A program made the position numbers and the translations under genes. Below the pieces are notes generated by a model. That model was given only the letters and a program-made list of their open reading frames with translations. It was not told where the DNA came from and searched no databases. Positions 25,523-32,970 of a DNA stretch of 64,000 bases are shown piece after piece. Positions within the stretch are counted from its first letter, which is position 1; the number at the start of each line of letters is the position of its first letter. The stretch comes from a virus: the IMG/VR virus record IMGVR_UViG_3300025849_000025, positions 16,100 to 80,099 of that record. One strand, given 5' to 3'.

Positions 25523-25813
25523 TTAAACCAAGTTTTTCATAATAGCTTCGATCTCGCTATCTTCAATCAAACGTTCGAGATAACCAACAACTTTGATCAA
25601 CTGATCCTTTGCGCTATCAAGATCGTGTGTGGCGTCTGCAAGAGCATCTTGGAGATGATTGATCTTTTGTTCATCTTCATCTTCCATACCGTCGTACAGA
25701 TCGATATTATCATTGCTACGCTGTGACTCACGCTTTGCGGCGTCGAGGTTTGAAATTACAGTATCAACATCAGAAGTGATATTTTCAAGTTCAGTTTTCA
25801 TTTCGTCATTCAT
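25523..25813 (-). CDS. Small acidic coiled-coil protein
   Basis: 96 residues, about one quarter Asp/Glu, with heptad-like Leu/Ile spacing over most of its length, so a coiled coil is likely. Function unknown. Own promoter at 25841. Confidence 0.6.
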   Translation of the reverse strand: MNDEMKTELENITSDVDTVISNLDAAKRESQRSNDNIDLYDGMEDEDEQKINHLQDALADATHDLDSAKDQLIKVVGYLERLIEDSEIEAIMKNLV

Positions 25814-25840
25814 AGCTTATCCTTTCAAGGTTACTCTTAC

Positions 25841-25869
25841 TGTTTAGCGAATCGTGGTGGGGTTGTCAA
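25841..25869 (-). promoter_or_regulatory. Sigma70-type promoter
   Basis: TTGACA (25864-25869), 17 bases, TAAACA (25841-25846). Overlaps the stop of the upstream small gene. Confidence 0.6.
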
Positions 25870-26054
25870 CTCTTTTTTTGGTAATCACCACAATCATTTG
25901 AAAAGTCTGACAGGGCAATTGGTGCATAATCAAGCCCAAATGACTCTGCCCAAGCGTCTGCTTCTGCACTTACTTGTGGTGAAAAGTTTCTATGACATTG
26001 TGTGTTTGTGCAATCGCTGTTGCAAAATGTTTTATCTTTATAACAAAAAGCCAT
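25866..26054 (-). CDS. Small cysteine-containing protein
   Basis: 62 residues from the ATG at 26054, with Cys at 4, 11, 15, 20 and 55 ('FCYKDKTFCNSDCTNTQCHRNF'). The Cys/His spacing suggests a metal-binding knuckle. The longer frame to 26132 lies inside the upstream gene and lacks a ribosome site. Translated with the gene ending at 26056. Confidence 0.55.
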   Translation of the reverse strand: MAFCYKDKTFCNSDCTNTQCHRNFSPQVSAEADAWAESFGLDYAPIALSDFSNDCGDYQKKS

Positions 26055-26055
26055 A

Positions 26056-26421
26056 TTATGATCCTGTTGTGAGTTTAAGTGAACCGTCTTCTTGCATCTC
26101 AAAGTTTTCAATGTAAGCGTGATGCGTACCACTTAGTTTGATGCAAGTTTCAGCGGCTTTCCACAATGCTTTGATTGTACCGTCTACTGCCCAAGCAGTA
26201 ACTTCGATGGTAGTGCGCTTACCACGATCTTTGATGTCTGCCATCAAGTCTTCTTGCGAAGCATTAGGATCGACAGTTTCGTAAACAACCTTACGTGCTT
26301 TGTTGGTAAGAATTGCGTGATCTGAATCTTTAAGACCGACTTCGTAGATACTCCAAACAGTAGACATGTTCAGTTCATCTTTCATTGCGAAGAAGTGGTT
26401 CATTGTGGTTTCAAAAGACAT
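26056..26421 (-). CDS. Hypothetical protein
   Basis: 121 residues, mixed alpha/beta, no recognised motif. First gene of a two-gene unit after the promoter at 26454; the small Cys protein follows one base later. Confidence 0.6.
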   Translation of the reverse strand: MSFETTMNHFFAMKDELNMSTVWSIYEVGLKDSDHAILTNKARKVVYETVDPNASQEDLMADIKDRGKRTTIEVTAWAVDGTIKALWKAAETCIKLSGTHHAYIENFEMQEDGSLKLTTGS

Positions 26422-26453
26422 TCTATTCTCACTTTCGTTTTGATTACATATAA

Positions 26454-26482
26454 CTTATAGAATCAACTTAACTGGTTGTCAA
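26454..26482 (-). promoter_or_regulatory. Sigma70-type promoter
   Basis: TTGACA (26477-26482), 17 bases, TATAAG (26454-26459), followed by the conserved leader also present at 25064. Overlaps the end of the upstream gene. Confidence 0.8.
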
Positions 26483-26691
26483 CAACTTTCTTCAAGAATG
26501 GTGACTTGATGACCATATGCCCAATGACCATTATCAAGATCAAAGATACAGTTGTCTTTGATTGTATTTGGAACTTTCGGGACATCCACACCATACTTAC
26601 TGCCACTGCAAATATCTTCAACAATTTCAATCGCAGTTACGTTAGCGTATCCGTGACGCATACTCCAAACCATATCACCTACATTAATCAT
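26479..26691 (-). CDS. Hypothetical protein
   Basis: 70 residues from the ATG at 26691, which has a GAGAAAG ribosome site; the in-frame ATG at 26733 lies inside the upstream gene. 'INVGDMVWSMRHGYANVTAIEIVED' resembles a small SH3-like barrel ('VGDxVW'), like the protein at 21382. Function unknown. Confidence 0.55.
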   Translation of the reverse strand: MINVGDMVWSMRHGYANVTAIEIVEDICSGSKYGVDVPKVPNTIKDNCIFDLDNGHWAYGHQVTILEESC

Positions 26692-26716
26692 AATTTCAAC
26701 TTTCTCTTTGTTGCCT

Positions 26717-26974
26717 TTATTGTGGGTAAGCAACTGTTAATTCGCTGAGAACCATACTTTCCATCATTGAATTAAAAACTTGGTTAAATTCTGCAACAGT
26801 AAGTTTTCTGCCCTCATGCTCTTGGATGATGTCGATTTTCCCTAAGATAATCGCCCCCGCCCAATCGGTAGCCTCATCTTGAGTATCAAAGATGCGAACT
26901 TCTGGCTCAGACGTATCGGCTATTTTTAAAGAAACTTTATATTTTTTCATTTTAGAAACTTTATATTTTTTCAT
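26717..26974 (-). CDS. Hypothetical protein, paralogue of the next gene, with duplicated start
   Basis: 85 residues. The first eight codons (MKKYKVSK) are repeated as the next seven (MKKYKVS) by a 24-base tandem duplication, so the protein has two possible starts; only the first ATG has a ribosome site (AAAGGA). The body 'SEPEVRIFDTQDEATDW' matches 'AEPEVRTFDTHDEATDW' of the gene at 27030, so the two are tandem paralogues. Function unknown. Confidence 0.6.
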   Translation of the reverse strand: MKKYKVSKMKKYKVSLKIADTSEPEVRIFDTQDEATDWAGAIILGKIDIIQEHEGRKLTVAEFNQVFNSMMESMVLSELTVAYPQ

Positions 26975-27004
26975 TTTATCTATCCTTTTGTTTGTTACCT
27001 TTAG

Positions 27005-27033
27005 TGTATACCATATTGATTCGATGTTGTCAA
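27005..27033 (-). promoter_or_regulatory. Sigma70-type promoter
   Basis: TTGACA (27028-27033), 17 bases, TATACA (27005-27010), for the gene at 26974. The -35 overlaps the last codons of the upstream paralogue. Confidence 0.7.
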
Positions 27034-27257
27034 GGGAAAACTTCTTCGAAACGCATTAAAGACATTACGTCATCACGAACTTCACAAATTTCTCGAACGG
27101 TAAGGTTTCCATTCGCATCATCTTGAGCAAAATCAATCTGCTCTTGGATGCACTCATCAATCCAATCGGTAGCCTCATCATGAGTATCAAAGGTGCGAAC
27201 TTCTGGCTCAGCCAAAGCGGCTATAGCATAAGAAACTTTATATCGAACATCACGCAT
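27030..27257 (-). CDS. Hypothetical protein, paralogue of the previous gene
   Basis: 75 residues, acidic. Shares 'YKVS', 'EPEVR.FDT.DEATDW', 'IDF/I.Q' and 'LTV.E' blocks with the protein at 26717. Follows the 45-residue gene by four bases, with an AAAGG ribosome site inside that gene's end. Confidence 0.6.
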   Translation of the reverse strand: MRDVRYKVSYAIAALAEPEVRTFDTHDEATDWIDECIQEQIDFAQDDANGNLTVREICEVRDDVMSLMRFEEVFP

Positions 27258-27261
27258 ATTA

Positions 27262-27399
27262 TTAACCTTTCAATCCGTCAGTAAGACCCATCATTTCACA
27301 ATACTCAGGAAACTTTGCCCACAACTCTTTAATAACCACAGACTTATCTGCGCCTTCAGTCATATAAGCTTTTTTAAGAAGTGTTTCGAATTCTTGCAT
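27262..27399 (-). CDS. Small hypothetical protein (45 aa)
   Basis: ATG at 27399 with GAGG eight bases upstream, 45 residues, helical ('MQEFETLLKKAYMTEGADKS', then 'KELWAKFPEYCEMMGL'). It is the first gene after the promoter at 27429 and leads into the paralogue at 27257. No known family. Confidence 0.6.
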   Translation of the reverse strand: MQEFETLLKKAYMTEGADKSVVIKELWAKFPEYCEMMGLTDGLKG

Positions 27400-27428
27400 A
27401 ATGTACCTCATCATTTGATTACTAATAT

Positions 27429-27465
27429 GTTATAGAATCAAAAAAGGGGGCTGTCAACCCCCTTT
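27429..27465 (-). promoter_or_regulatory. Composite terminator-promoter
   Basis: TTGACA (27452-27457), 17 bases, TATAAC (27429-27434). The -35 box forms the loop of an 8-bp stem AAAGGGGG/CCCCCTTT (27443-27450 with 27458-27465); the T6 run after the stem forms the start of the promoter spacer. So a complete intrinsic terminator for the upstream gene and the promoter for the next one share the same bases. Confidence 0.8.
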
Positions 27466-27514
27466 ATGCCCTTGGTAGGGTCTTAATGCGGATACTTTCG
27501 TAGAGCCGCCACAA

Positions 27515-27736
27515 TTAATCTTTCTTTGATACGAAAGAGTACATCTCTTTGGCTTTATCCATGAGTTCATCCATAGAATACATCTTGTAGGTTTCTTTGG
27601 CTTCTTCCATGGTTTGTTTGCCTTGCTGTACCATGTTCTCCGCGAACTGGACATTCATATGGTATTGTTGATCCATATAATCTTTAGCAAGTTGTAGCAT
27701 TTCTGCACGAATTTCAAATGGGTTTTTATTAGACAT
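27515..27736 (-). CDS. Small conserved-type phage protein
   Basis: 73 residues, helical, Met- and Gln-rich ('EMLQLAKDYMDQQYHMNVQF', 'MDKAKEMYSFVSKKD'). I recall similar small proteins in marine T4-like phages, function unknown. GGAG ribosome site; a GATAAATA late-type box lies 48 bases upstream. Confidence 0.65.
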   Translation of the reverse strand: MSNKNPFEIRAEMLQLAKDYMDQQYHMNVQFAENMVQQGKQTMEEAKETYKMYSMDELMDKAKEMYSFVSKKD

Positions 27737-27783
27737 AATAGTCTCCTTTGTGTGTATGTGTGATGTTACTTAATGTAACGGTT

Positions 27784-27791
27784 TATTTATC
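27784..27791 (-). promoter_or_regulatory. Late promoter variant GATAAATA
   Basis: Minus strand, 48 bases before the gene at 27736; overlaps the stop of the upstream gene. Confidence 0.4.
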
Positions 27792-28002
27792 CTCCTGGGA
27801 CAAATTCTTTTGGTGTAAACCAAACTTTCTGGTCATGTATTCTGCCAAGAAGTTGTTGTATCTCTCGCATTTCGTCTACGATCTGTTGAGATGTATGTCC
27901 TGTAGCAATTGCCAAGCCTCTACGACCAGCCTTGTTTCTTAAAGCAGATTCAATAACTTCAATGTCTCTTATGCTGAGTTCGAATTTTGTATTAGGTTTC
28001 AT
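27787..28002 (-). CDS. Small phage protein, unknown
   Basis: 71 residues, helical with a basic middle ('ALRNKAGRRGLA'), reminiscent of small proteins of marine T4-like phages. Its start overlaps the stop of the upstream gene by four bases. No function can be given. Confidence 0.6.
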   Translation of the reverse strand: MKPNTKFELSIRDIEVIESALRNKAGRRGLAIATGHTSQQIVDEMREIQQLLGRIHDQKVWFTPKEFVPGG

Positions 28003-28373
28003 GCTGGATTGAAAACGTCATTTGGAATACTTGACATCTTCTTTGTCTTGAAGAAACCGATGTACTCTGGATACTTGATCATAAACAGACGTGCAAACAA
28101 TGCTACGTAATTGTTAGAAATCTTGTATTTGTCGCCAGTAGTAACAACATCAGTTTCCCAACGTACACGGTTAATAATCAACCAACCACTGAGTTGTGTG
28201 TGACCTGCTCTGATGGCTTCTTTGGTGAACTGTTCAAATAGTTCGAAGAACGCTGGGTTCTCTCTATGCCAAATTAGCCACTTTCTGCCAAGTGTATTTG
28301 CCATCATTTGATCACAATAATCTTGTTCAGTAATCTCTGAGAGCGTGTCGATATAACTTGCTTGTTCGTTCAT
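27999..28373 (-). CDS. Hypothetical protein
   Basis: 124 residues from the ATG at 28373, which has a GGAG ribosome site; an upstream in-frame start at 28418 would lie in the neighbouring gene. 'RVRWETDVVTTGDKYKISNNYVALFARLFMIKYPEY' resembles a family found in phages and prophages, unknown function, possibly DNA-related. Part of the operon started at 29413. Confidence 0.6.
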   Translation of the reverse strand: MNEQASYIDTLSEITEQDYCDQMMANTLGRKWLIWHRENPAFFELFEQFTKEAIRAGHTQLSGWLIINRVRWETDVVTTGDKYKISNNYVALFARLFMIKYPEYIGFFKTKKMSSIPNDVFNPA

Positions 28374-28387
28374 AATATAAATCTCCG

Positions 28388-28609
28388 TTAGGTTTTTTTG
28401 GCTTTGTTCGATTTCCAAAGGTAATTGATATCTTCCTCAGCGGTTCTTGCTGAATCTTCATAGACTTTAATTACATTACCTTTTTTTTCTAGCCACTGTT
28501 GAATTAGAAGTTGATCGGCATCATCAGACGCACGATCTTCCATTCGTTCGATTTCTGCGCTCGACATAGGAGCCGAACGCAGATTAGTTTTGGTTTCACT
28601 TTTTACCAT
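28388..28609 (-). CDS. Small hypothetical protein
   Basis: 73 residues, charged, helical. The start overlaps the metallophosphoesterase stop by 14 bases; an internal ATG (residue 15) is an alternative start. No motif. Confidence 0.5.
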   Translation of the reverse strand: MVKSETKTNLRSAPMSSAEIERMEDRASDDADQLLIQQWLEKKGNVIKVYEDSARTAEEDINYLWKSNKAKKT

Positions 28610-29375
28610 AAGTTGTTTTTAGCCTTTCTTGTGAAACAAATTCTGGCTCATACATGCCATTCTCGATTTCACGTTTGATAACAACGCCAGACCACCATTC
28701 TTTATTCATCTGTCCAGCCCAACCTTCTGGTGCGCCTTTATAACAACCTGCAACTAAGCCGATTGCGCCATAAGGATGCACATCATCTCGAATTTTCATA
28801 TCACGCTTATGACTGTGACCACAAGTTGCGCTACCAAAGCGCTTAGCTAGAATACCCGCAGCATGGTTTACACCAGACATTGGACGATAACCATTAGTAA
28901 AGAAATGAGCATAACTAACACCATCATAATCATAGATAGCAGGTGCGTCATGTTCATACTCGTGGTATTCGTCGAACCAAGTGTCTGTACCAAGATGCTT
29001 GAAAGAAATACCGTACTTCTCACCTTCGATGCGAGGGTCCATTGCGATAGCTCTTCTAATCCTAGTCTCGTGATTGCCTTCAAATCCGTAATATGCAGGA
29101 CGTTTGCGTTTATTAGCTTTAAACTTAATACGCATACGATCCATTGCTTCGTTGTAGCATTCAATGTCTGCTTCATAGCTTTGGCTTACGAAATTCTTCG
29201 GAGCCTTGGCTGAATCAAAACTGTTCAGTGACCGCATATCTGCACCGTCACCTAAATCTACAACGTAGTCAGGTTTTACGTCCCAGATTAATTCGCCCAA
29301 CCAATCAAATCGCTCGTTGCTAACTTGAGGGTCACTATGGGCGCATGAAAACACAACTGCTGTTTTACCTGCCAT
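28596..29375 (-). CDS. Calcineurin-like metallophosphoesterase
   Basis: 259 residues. Metal-binding motifs in order: 'SCAHSD' (the first Asp of the usual DxH appears to be Cys), 'DLGDGAD', 'GNHE' near residue 117, and 'CGHSHKRD' near residue 195. This family cleaves phosphoesters, often in nucleic acids or nucleotides; substrate here unknown. First gene of an operon with a perfect consensus promoter and an AAGGAG ribosome site. The altered first motif could reduce or change metal use. Confidence 0.8.
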   Translation of the reverse strand: MAGKTAVVFSCAHSDPQVSNERFDWLGELIWDVKPDYVVDLGDGADMRSLNSFDSAKAPKNFVSQSYEADIECYNEAMDRMRIKFKANKRKRPAYYGFEGNHETRIRRAIAMDPRIEGEKYGISFKHLGTDTWFDEYHEYEHDAPAIYDYDGVSYAHFFTNGYRPMSGVNHAAGILAKRFGSATCGHSHKRDMKIRDDVHPYGAIGLVAGCYKGAPEGWAGQMNKEWWSGVVIKREIENGMYEPEFVSQERLKTTYGKK

Positions 29376-29412
29376 TAGTGTTAATCTCCTTACATAATTT
29401 AAATGTACCTAT

Positions 29413-29441
29413 ATTATATCATAATGACTATAATCTGTCAA
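29413..29441 (-). promoter_or_regulatory. Consensus sigma70 promoter
   Basis: TTGACA (29436-29441), 17 bases, TATAAT (29413-29418), both hexamers perfect, for the metallophosphoesterase operon. Confidence 0.88.
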
Positions 29442-29467
29442 GTAAATATGGTATTAGCACATATTAT

Positions 29468-29495
29468 AAAAAAATGGGAAGGCGGTTGCCTTCCC
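29468..29495 (-). terminator. Intrinsic terminator after Hsp20 gene
   Basis: 8-bp stem GGGAAGGC / GCCTTCCC with a 4-base loop (29476-29495), followed on the minus strand by a T7 run. It lies 16 bases after the Hsp20 stop. Confidence 0.88.
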
Positions 29496-29511
29496 ACTGA
29501 TGCTTAGGACA

Positions 29512-29955
29512 TCACCCCTTTAGAAGCTGAGGTTCCGCACGATTGATTTCAATTTTACGAGGTTTCTTTGCTTCTGGTATTACGTTTTCCAACTTGACGG
29601 TTAAAATACCATCAATAAGGTCAGCGCCCATCACAACAACTGTATCAGCTAATGTGAAAACTCTTGAGAAGGAACGTCCAGAAATTCCACGATGGATGTA
29701 ATGCTTCTCATCTGTGGCTTCCTGTTTACCTTCGATTGTTAGTACCCCTTCTTTGATCTGAATATCAAGATCGTCATAGGTGAACCCAGCAATTGCTAAC
29801 TGCAATTCATATTGGTCATCGTCTACCTTGACGATGTTGTAGGGTGGGTAAGCCTGTTGATTTGGGGTTGTGTCTCTCATTCTTTCAATCATTCGGTCAA
29901 AGCCGATTAAGAATGGATCATTTAAAAAATCAGTTGTAATTCTACGTGTATTCAT
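29512..29955 (-). CDS. Small heat-shock protein, Hsp20/alpha-crystallin family
   Basis: 147 residues from the ATG at 29955 (AAAGGAGA ribosome site); a longer in-frame start at 30009 lies at or upstream of the expected late transcript start. 'YPPYNIVKVDDDQYELQLAIAGF' and 'GVLTIEG', with 'GILTVKLENVIPE' at the end, are typical of IbpA-type chaperones. Hsp20 holds unfolding proteins in soluble form. Marine T4-like phages often carry one, and it may aid virion assembly. Transcribed alone from a late promoter and closed by a terminator. Confidence 0.92.
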   Translation of the reverse strand: MNTRRITTDFLNDPFLIGFDRMIERMRDTTPNQQAYPPYNIVKVDDDQYELQLAIAGFTYDDLDIQIKEGVLTIEGKQEATDEKHYIHRGISGRSFSRVFTLADTVVVMGADLIDGILTVKLENVIPEAKKPRKIEINRAEPQLLKG

Positions 29956-30014
29956 TTTGCTATCTCCTTTATTAAGCAAGATTAATGTGCGTGACCCATT
30001 AGGCATCACGCAAT

Positions 30015-30022
30015 TATTTATA
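30015..30022 (-). promoter_or_regulatory. Late promoter TATAAATA before hsp20
   Basis: Exact late octamer, minus strand, 60 bases before the ATG at 29955. A 6-bp inverted repeat GCGTGA/TCACGC (29989-30011) lies at the expected 5' end of the transcript. Confidence 0.65.
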
Positions 30023-30046
30023 AAACATTTTCACCAGAATACCAAA

Positions 30047-30364
30047 TTAATTGGTATATGGCACAAAATCACTACCGTTAGCTACCATGCATGCCCAACC
30101 ATTTTGATACAACGCAACTAAAGTCCAAGTGCCTGTATCTTGATTGGTAGTGAAAATCATTTCAGAATTCACGAATTGACCACTTGCGTGTTGTTGTAAC
30201 ATCTTACCATTAAACAATATTGTTTCGCCGTATTTTGATGTTTGTTCTGCCACGTTGGCAAACGTTGCGCAAGATTGTACTGCTTGGAAAGGTGGCACTT
30301 CTTGTTCTTGAGCCACAACTACTGTTGCAGAAAGTAGGGTAATCGGTAGTAAGTATTTAAGCAT
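30047..30364 (-). CDS. Secreted/periplasmic small protein
   Basis: 105 residues with a clear signal peptide (about 'MLKYLLPITLLSATVVVA', cut before QEQ). Two Cys in the mature part could form a disulfide. 'TGTWTLVALYQNGWACMVANGSDF' resembles a family seen in marine phages, function unknown. Three bases after dUTPase. Confidence 0.7.
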   Translation of the reverse strand: MLKYLLPITLLSATVVVAQEQEVPPFQAVQSCATFANVAEQTSKYGETILFNGKMLQQHASGQFVNSEMIFTTNQDTGTWTLVALYQNGWACMVANGSDFVPYTN

Positions 30365-30367
30365 AGC

Positions 30368-30874
30368 TTATTCTCCTGTTGAACCGAAACCCCCATCGCG
30401 TTCTGTCAACTCCATTGGTTTTGTTGTTTCTGTAAATTTTTGTTGGATAACTTTTTCAACTAAACCTTGAGCTACACGATCACCATTAGTGATCTTGACA
30501 AGACTATCGGTATTGTTTTGTAACATAACAAACGTTTCTAGTGTGTAGTCTGAATCAATAATACCTGTGCCATTTGCTAATGACAAACCTTTCTTGAAGG
30601 CTGAACCAGAGCGAATGTATAGTTTCATAACATGTTTCTCTGGTACGTCGAAAATCAATCCTGTGGGTATTAGAACCCGAATTCCTGGTGGCAACTGAAA
30701 AGCATCTTTGTCGGTGGACACGCCCTTGACTGCAACATTTTGGGACTTATTCCAAGAGTTGTAACCCTTTAGCATATCACCATTCTTAAAACATGCTTTA
30801 ATATCAAAACAAGCTGAGCCTTTAGTAGCATACTCAGGTAGCTCTGCATTTTCATTCATTCTATAAATATTCAT
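30368..30874 (-). CDS. dut: dUTP diphosphatase (trimeric dUTPase)
   Basis: 168 residues. All five dUTPase motifs are present in order: 'GSACFDIKA', 'RSGSAFKKG', 'NGTGIIDSDY' (motif III with the catalytic Asp), 'GDRVAQGLVEKV', and 'RDGGFGSTG' (phosphate-closing arm). It hydrolyses dUTP to dUMP, keeping uracil out of phage DNA and feeding dTMP synthesis. An insertion of about 20 residues follows motif I. It is one base from regA. Confidence 0.95.
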   Translation of the reverse strand: MNIYRMNENAELPEYATKGSACFDIKACFKNGDMLKGYNSWNKSQNVAVKGVSTDKDAFQLPPGIRVLIPTGLIFDVPEKHVMKLYIRSGSAFKKGLSLANGTGIIDSDYTLETFVMLQNNTDSLVKITNGDRVAQGLVEKVIQQKFTETTKPMELTERDGGFGSTGE

Positions 30875-30875
30875 T

Positions 30876-31280
30876 TCACTTCTTTCCGATGTTATACTTG
30901 GGCTGTAAAGTCCAATTACCTTTCTCTTTATGAGATAAGATTTTGATTTGATTTAGCTGAGCTACAGGGTCTTGGGCTTTCTCTGTTTCAACAACAGCAA
31001 CCAATCCCCACTCCTCTAAAAGATTAACAATAGTATTTCTTCTTGATGCGTCTTCGTCGATAAAGGTATCTGTCTTACCATCTAGTATGAAGAGTTCCTT
31101 AAAGTGTAGTATAGCATATCTACCTTGTTTATGCAAGATATGACAAGTTTGGTACAGTGTTTTTTCTTTTCTTGACGAAATGCCAATTCGTGTGAGAGTT
31201 TCTTTTACCTTAAGGAAACTATCTGGCGTGGGGAGAGTAATCTCAATACCTACGCCTTTAAATATATCTTCTGAGTTCAT
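30876..31280 (-). CDS. regA: Translational repressor RegA
   Basis: 134 residues from the ATG at 31280. Aligns with T4 RegA: 'IEITLPTPDSFLKVKETLTRIGI', 'LYQTCHILHKQGRYAILHFKE', 'EEWGLVAVV', 'LQPKYNIG'. RegA binds the start regions of early mRNAs and blocks their translation. It lies next to gp62/44/45 as in T4, and has an added N-terminal seven residues. An AAGGTG ribosome site supports the chosen ATG; a GTG 12 bases upstream is the alternative start. Confidence 0.93.
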   Translation of the reverse strand: MNSEDIFKGVGIEITLPTPDSFLKVKETLTRIGISSRKEKTLYQTCHILHKQGRYAILHFKELFILDGKTDTFIDEDASRRNTIVNLLEEWGLVAVVETEKAQDPVAQLNQIKILSHKEKGNWTLQPKYNIGKK

Positions 31281-31347
31281 AATCCAAAGCACCTTTTTTT
31301 ATTATTATTATGTTATGCTGATCATCAAATTTTTCGACCATCGGATA

Positions 31348-31355
31348 TATTTATC
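31348..31355 (-). promoter_or_regulatory. Late promoter variant GATAAATA before regA
   Basis: Minus strand, 68 bases before regA, in the 90-base gap after gp62. Spacing is longer than for the other late boxes, so this is tentative. Confidence 0.3.
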
Positions 31356-31370
31356 TAAATTAGCTTTTCT

Positions 31371-31766
31371 CTACCCCCCTGTTTCTAACTTTGCACGGAC
31401 TTGTTCAATCTGTTGAACATTAAGCGCCTTCTTGTACATTTTAGCGACAGTGCGGTTACAACCATACACTTCTTGGAGTGCATCTAGGTCTTTATCCACA
31501 TCTGGTTTGTTCCACTTAGAGAAACGTTTACGTTTACGCAAAGCCCCACGATAGTAGTCGAACTGAGCGCCATTAAACAACTCAGGGCGCATGTTCATCT
31601 CATTTGCATGTAGAATTGTATCTTCGAAGTTCGAGAAGCCACGGTTGACAATATAAGGTATGTACAGCTTTTCAGCTTGCTCTGGGATATCATGATCATT
31701 AATGAGATCGTCCTTAGAGAACGAAGCCGCATTCATGAAATCAAAAGGTGTTATTTCTTTCGGCAA
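31371..31766 (-). CDS. gp62: Clamp loader small subunit gp62
   Basis: 131 residues; T4 gp62 has 187. 'TPFDFMNAASFSKDDLI' and 'YIPYIVNRGFSNFEDTILHANEMN' are the gp62 signature. With four gp44 subunits it loads the gp45 clamp onto primed DNA. Starts within the end of the small zinc-type gene, 26 bases overlap. Confidence 0.88.
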   Translation of the reverse strand: MPKEITPFDFMNAASFSKDDLINDHDIPEQAEKLYIPYIVNRGFSNFEDTILHANEMNMRPELFNGAQFDYYRGALRKRKRFSKWNKPDVDKDLDALQEVYGCNRTVAKMYKKALNVQQIEQVRAKLETGG

Positions 31767-31950
31767 TTGTATTCTCCAAATCTTTCAACATATCATTAAA
31801 CGGTATAGCACAGGATGCGCAAAGTTTCAAGCTTAATTGTCCATCCTGTGTATCGACATTAACTGTGTTAATATCTTTTTTTGGTATTTTCTCTTTGCAC
31901 TCCCAACAGACAACTTTGCTGTCTGTTGGGAGTTTATTCCACCAACCCAT
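31741..31950 (-). CDS. Small CxxC zinc-ribbon-like protein
   Basis: 69 residues with two CxxC pairs ('CWEC' and 'CASC') about 27 residues apart, a zinc-ribbon layout. It lies between gp44 and gp62 and overlaps both, so it is co-translated with the clamp loader. No known T4 counterpart at this position comes to mind. Confidence 0.65.
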   Translation of the reverse strand: MGWWNKLPTDSKVVCWECKEKIPKKDINTVNVDTQDGQLSLKLCASCAIPFNDMLKDLENTIAERNNTF

Positions 31951-32903
31951 TACTTGTACTCAGCTTCCATCATAACTTCAGACATAAACGCAACCATATT
32001 GATTTCTAGGTCAGCGCAACGTGTAGCCTTATCCATGTAATCAGCAATAGTCACCACAAACCCTGGGAGACTACGCAACTCGACCTTATCTTGTGCCATA
32101 TCATAGATACGACGGAACATCTCATTCATGTCTTGGTCAGAGTTCTTTGCAACCCATTTACGTAGATTAGTCCAGTCTTTTACCTTCAACATACGGAATG
32201 CTTCTTCAAGAGACTCTTGCTTGAGATTAACAAAGATACCTTCATCAATTTTGCCAGCAGCCGCATATGATTGCAGTTCAGTCAGAACACGACGGAAATC
32301 AGGGAAGTGTTGTTCCACAACCTTGGCAACAACCTTGTTGTCGTAGTCTACCTGTTCGTTGTTTAAGATTTCTAGTACACGTTTGTAGAACGAAGCCGCT
32401 AGTTTTGGCTTATCACTATTCTGAATGGTAAAGTCTACTTCAGACAAACGACTACGAAGTGGCGCAATCATACGGTTCTTAAAATTACAAGTGAAGATAA
32501 ACCCACAGTTTGAAGAGTATTCTTCGATAAAGTTGCGTAGTGCTGGTTGGATTTTAGAAGCACTTAGATAGTCTGCTTCATCAAGGATCACATACTTACG
32601 ACCACCTGCAAGAGATACAGCGGATGCATATGCAGAGATATCATAACGTAGGGTGTCGATGCTCATATCCAAAGAGCCGTTCTTGATAATGTAATCACAA
32701 CCCATTTCATCAAGCATAGCTTTTGCGACAGTTGTTTTACCAACACCTGGGCCACCAGAGAGTAAAAGGTTTGGTACACTATCGTCTTCGATAAACTTCT
32801 TAAAAGTTGTCTTCAGCTTTGGGCTGAGGATCGTATCATCTACTCGCTGTGGTCTGTACTTCTCGACCCACAATACTTCATTCGTCTTTGCATCTATAGC
32901 CAT
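31950..32903 (-). CDS. gp44: Clamp loader large subunit gp44 (AAA+)
   Basis: 317 residues from the ATG at 32903 (GGTG ribosome site); T4 gp44 has 319. 'LWVEKYRPQRVDDTIL', Walker A 'GGPGVGKTT' near residue 50, Walker B 'ILDEADYL' and the 'PLRSRLSEV' Arg-finger region (SRC-like) are present. ATP-driven loading of the sliding clamp. An earlier in-frame ATG at 32921 lacks a ribosome site. Confidence 0.95.
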   Translation of the reverse strand: MAIDAKTNEVLWVEKYRPQRVDDTILSPKLKTTFKKFIEDDSVPNLLLSGGPGVGKTTVAKAMLDEMGCDYIIKNGSLDMSIDTLRYDISAYASAVSLAGGRKYVILDEADYLSASKIQPALRNFIEEYSSNCGFIFTCNFKNRMIAPLRSRLSEVDFTIQNSDKPKLAASFYKRVLEILNNEQVDYDNKVVAKVVEQHFPDFRRVLTELQSYAAAGKIDEGIFVNLKQESLEEAFRMLKVKDWTNLRKWVAKNSDQDMNEMFRRIYDMAQDKVELRSLPGFVVTIADYMDKATRCADLEINMVAFMSEVMMEAEYK

Positions 32904-32970
32904 GTCATCACCATTCATCATAATATAAAATAAGTTGTAGGTTTATAGCGAGAGCCTACATCGCTTATTC

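Noticed and set aside
30862-30869. TATAAATA (plus) at the start of the dUTPase gene
   Set aside because: It is on the strand opposite to all nearby genes and no plus-strand gene follows.
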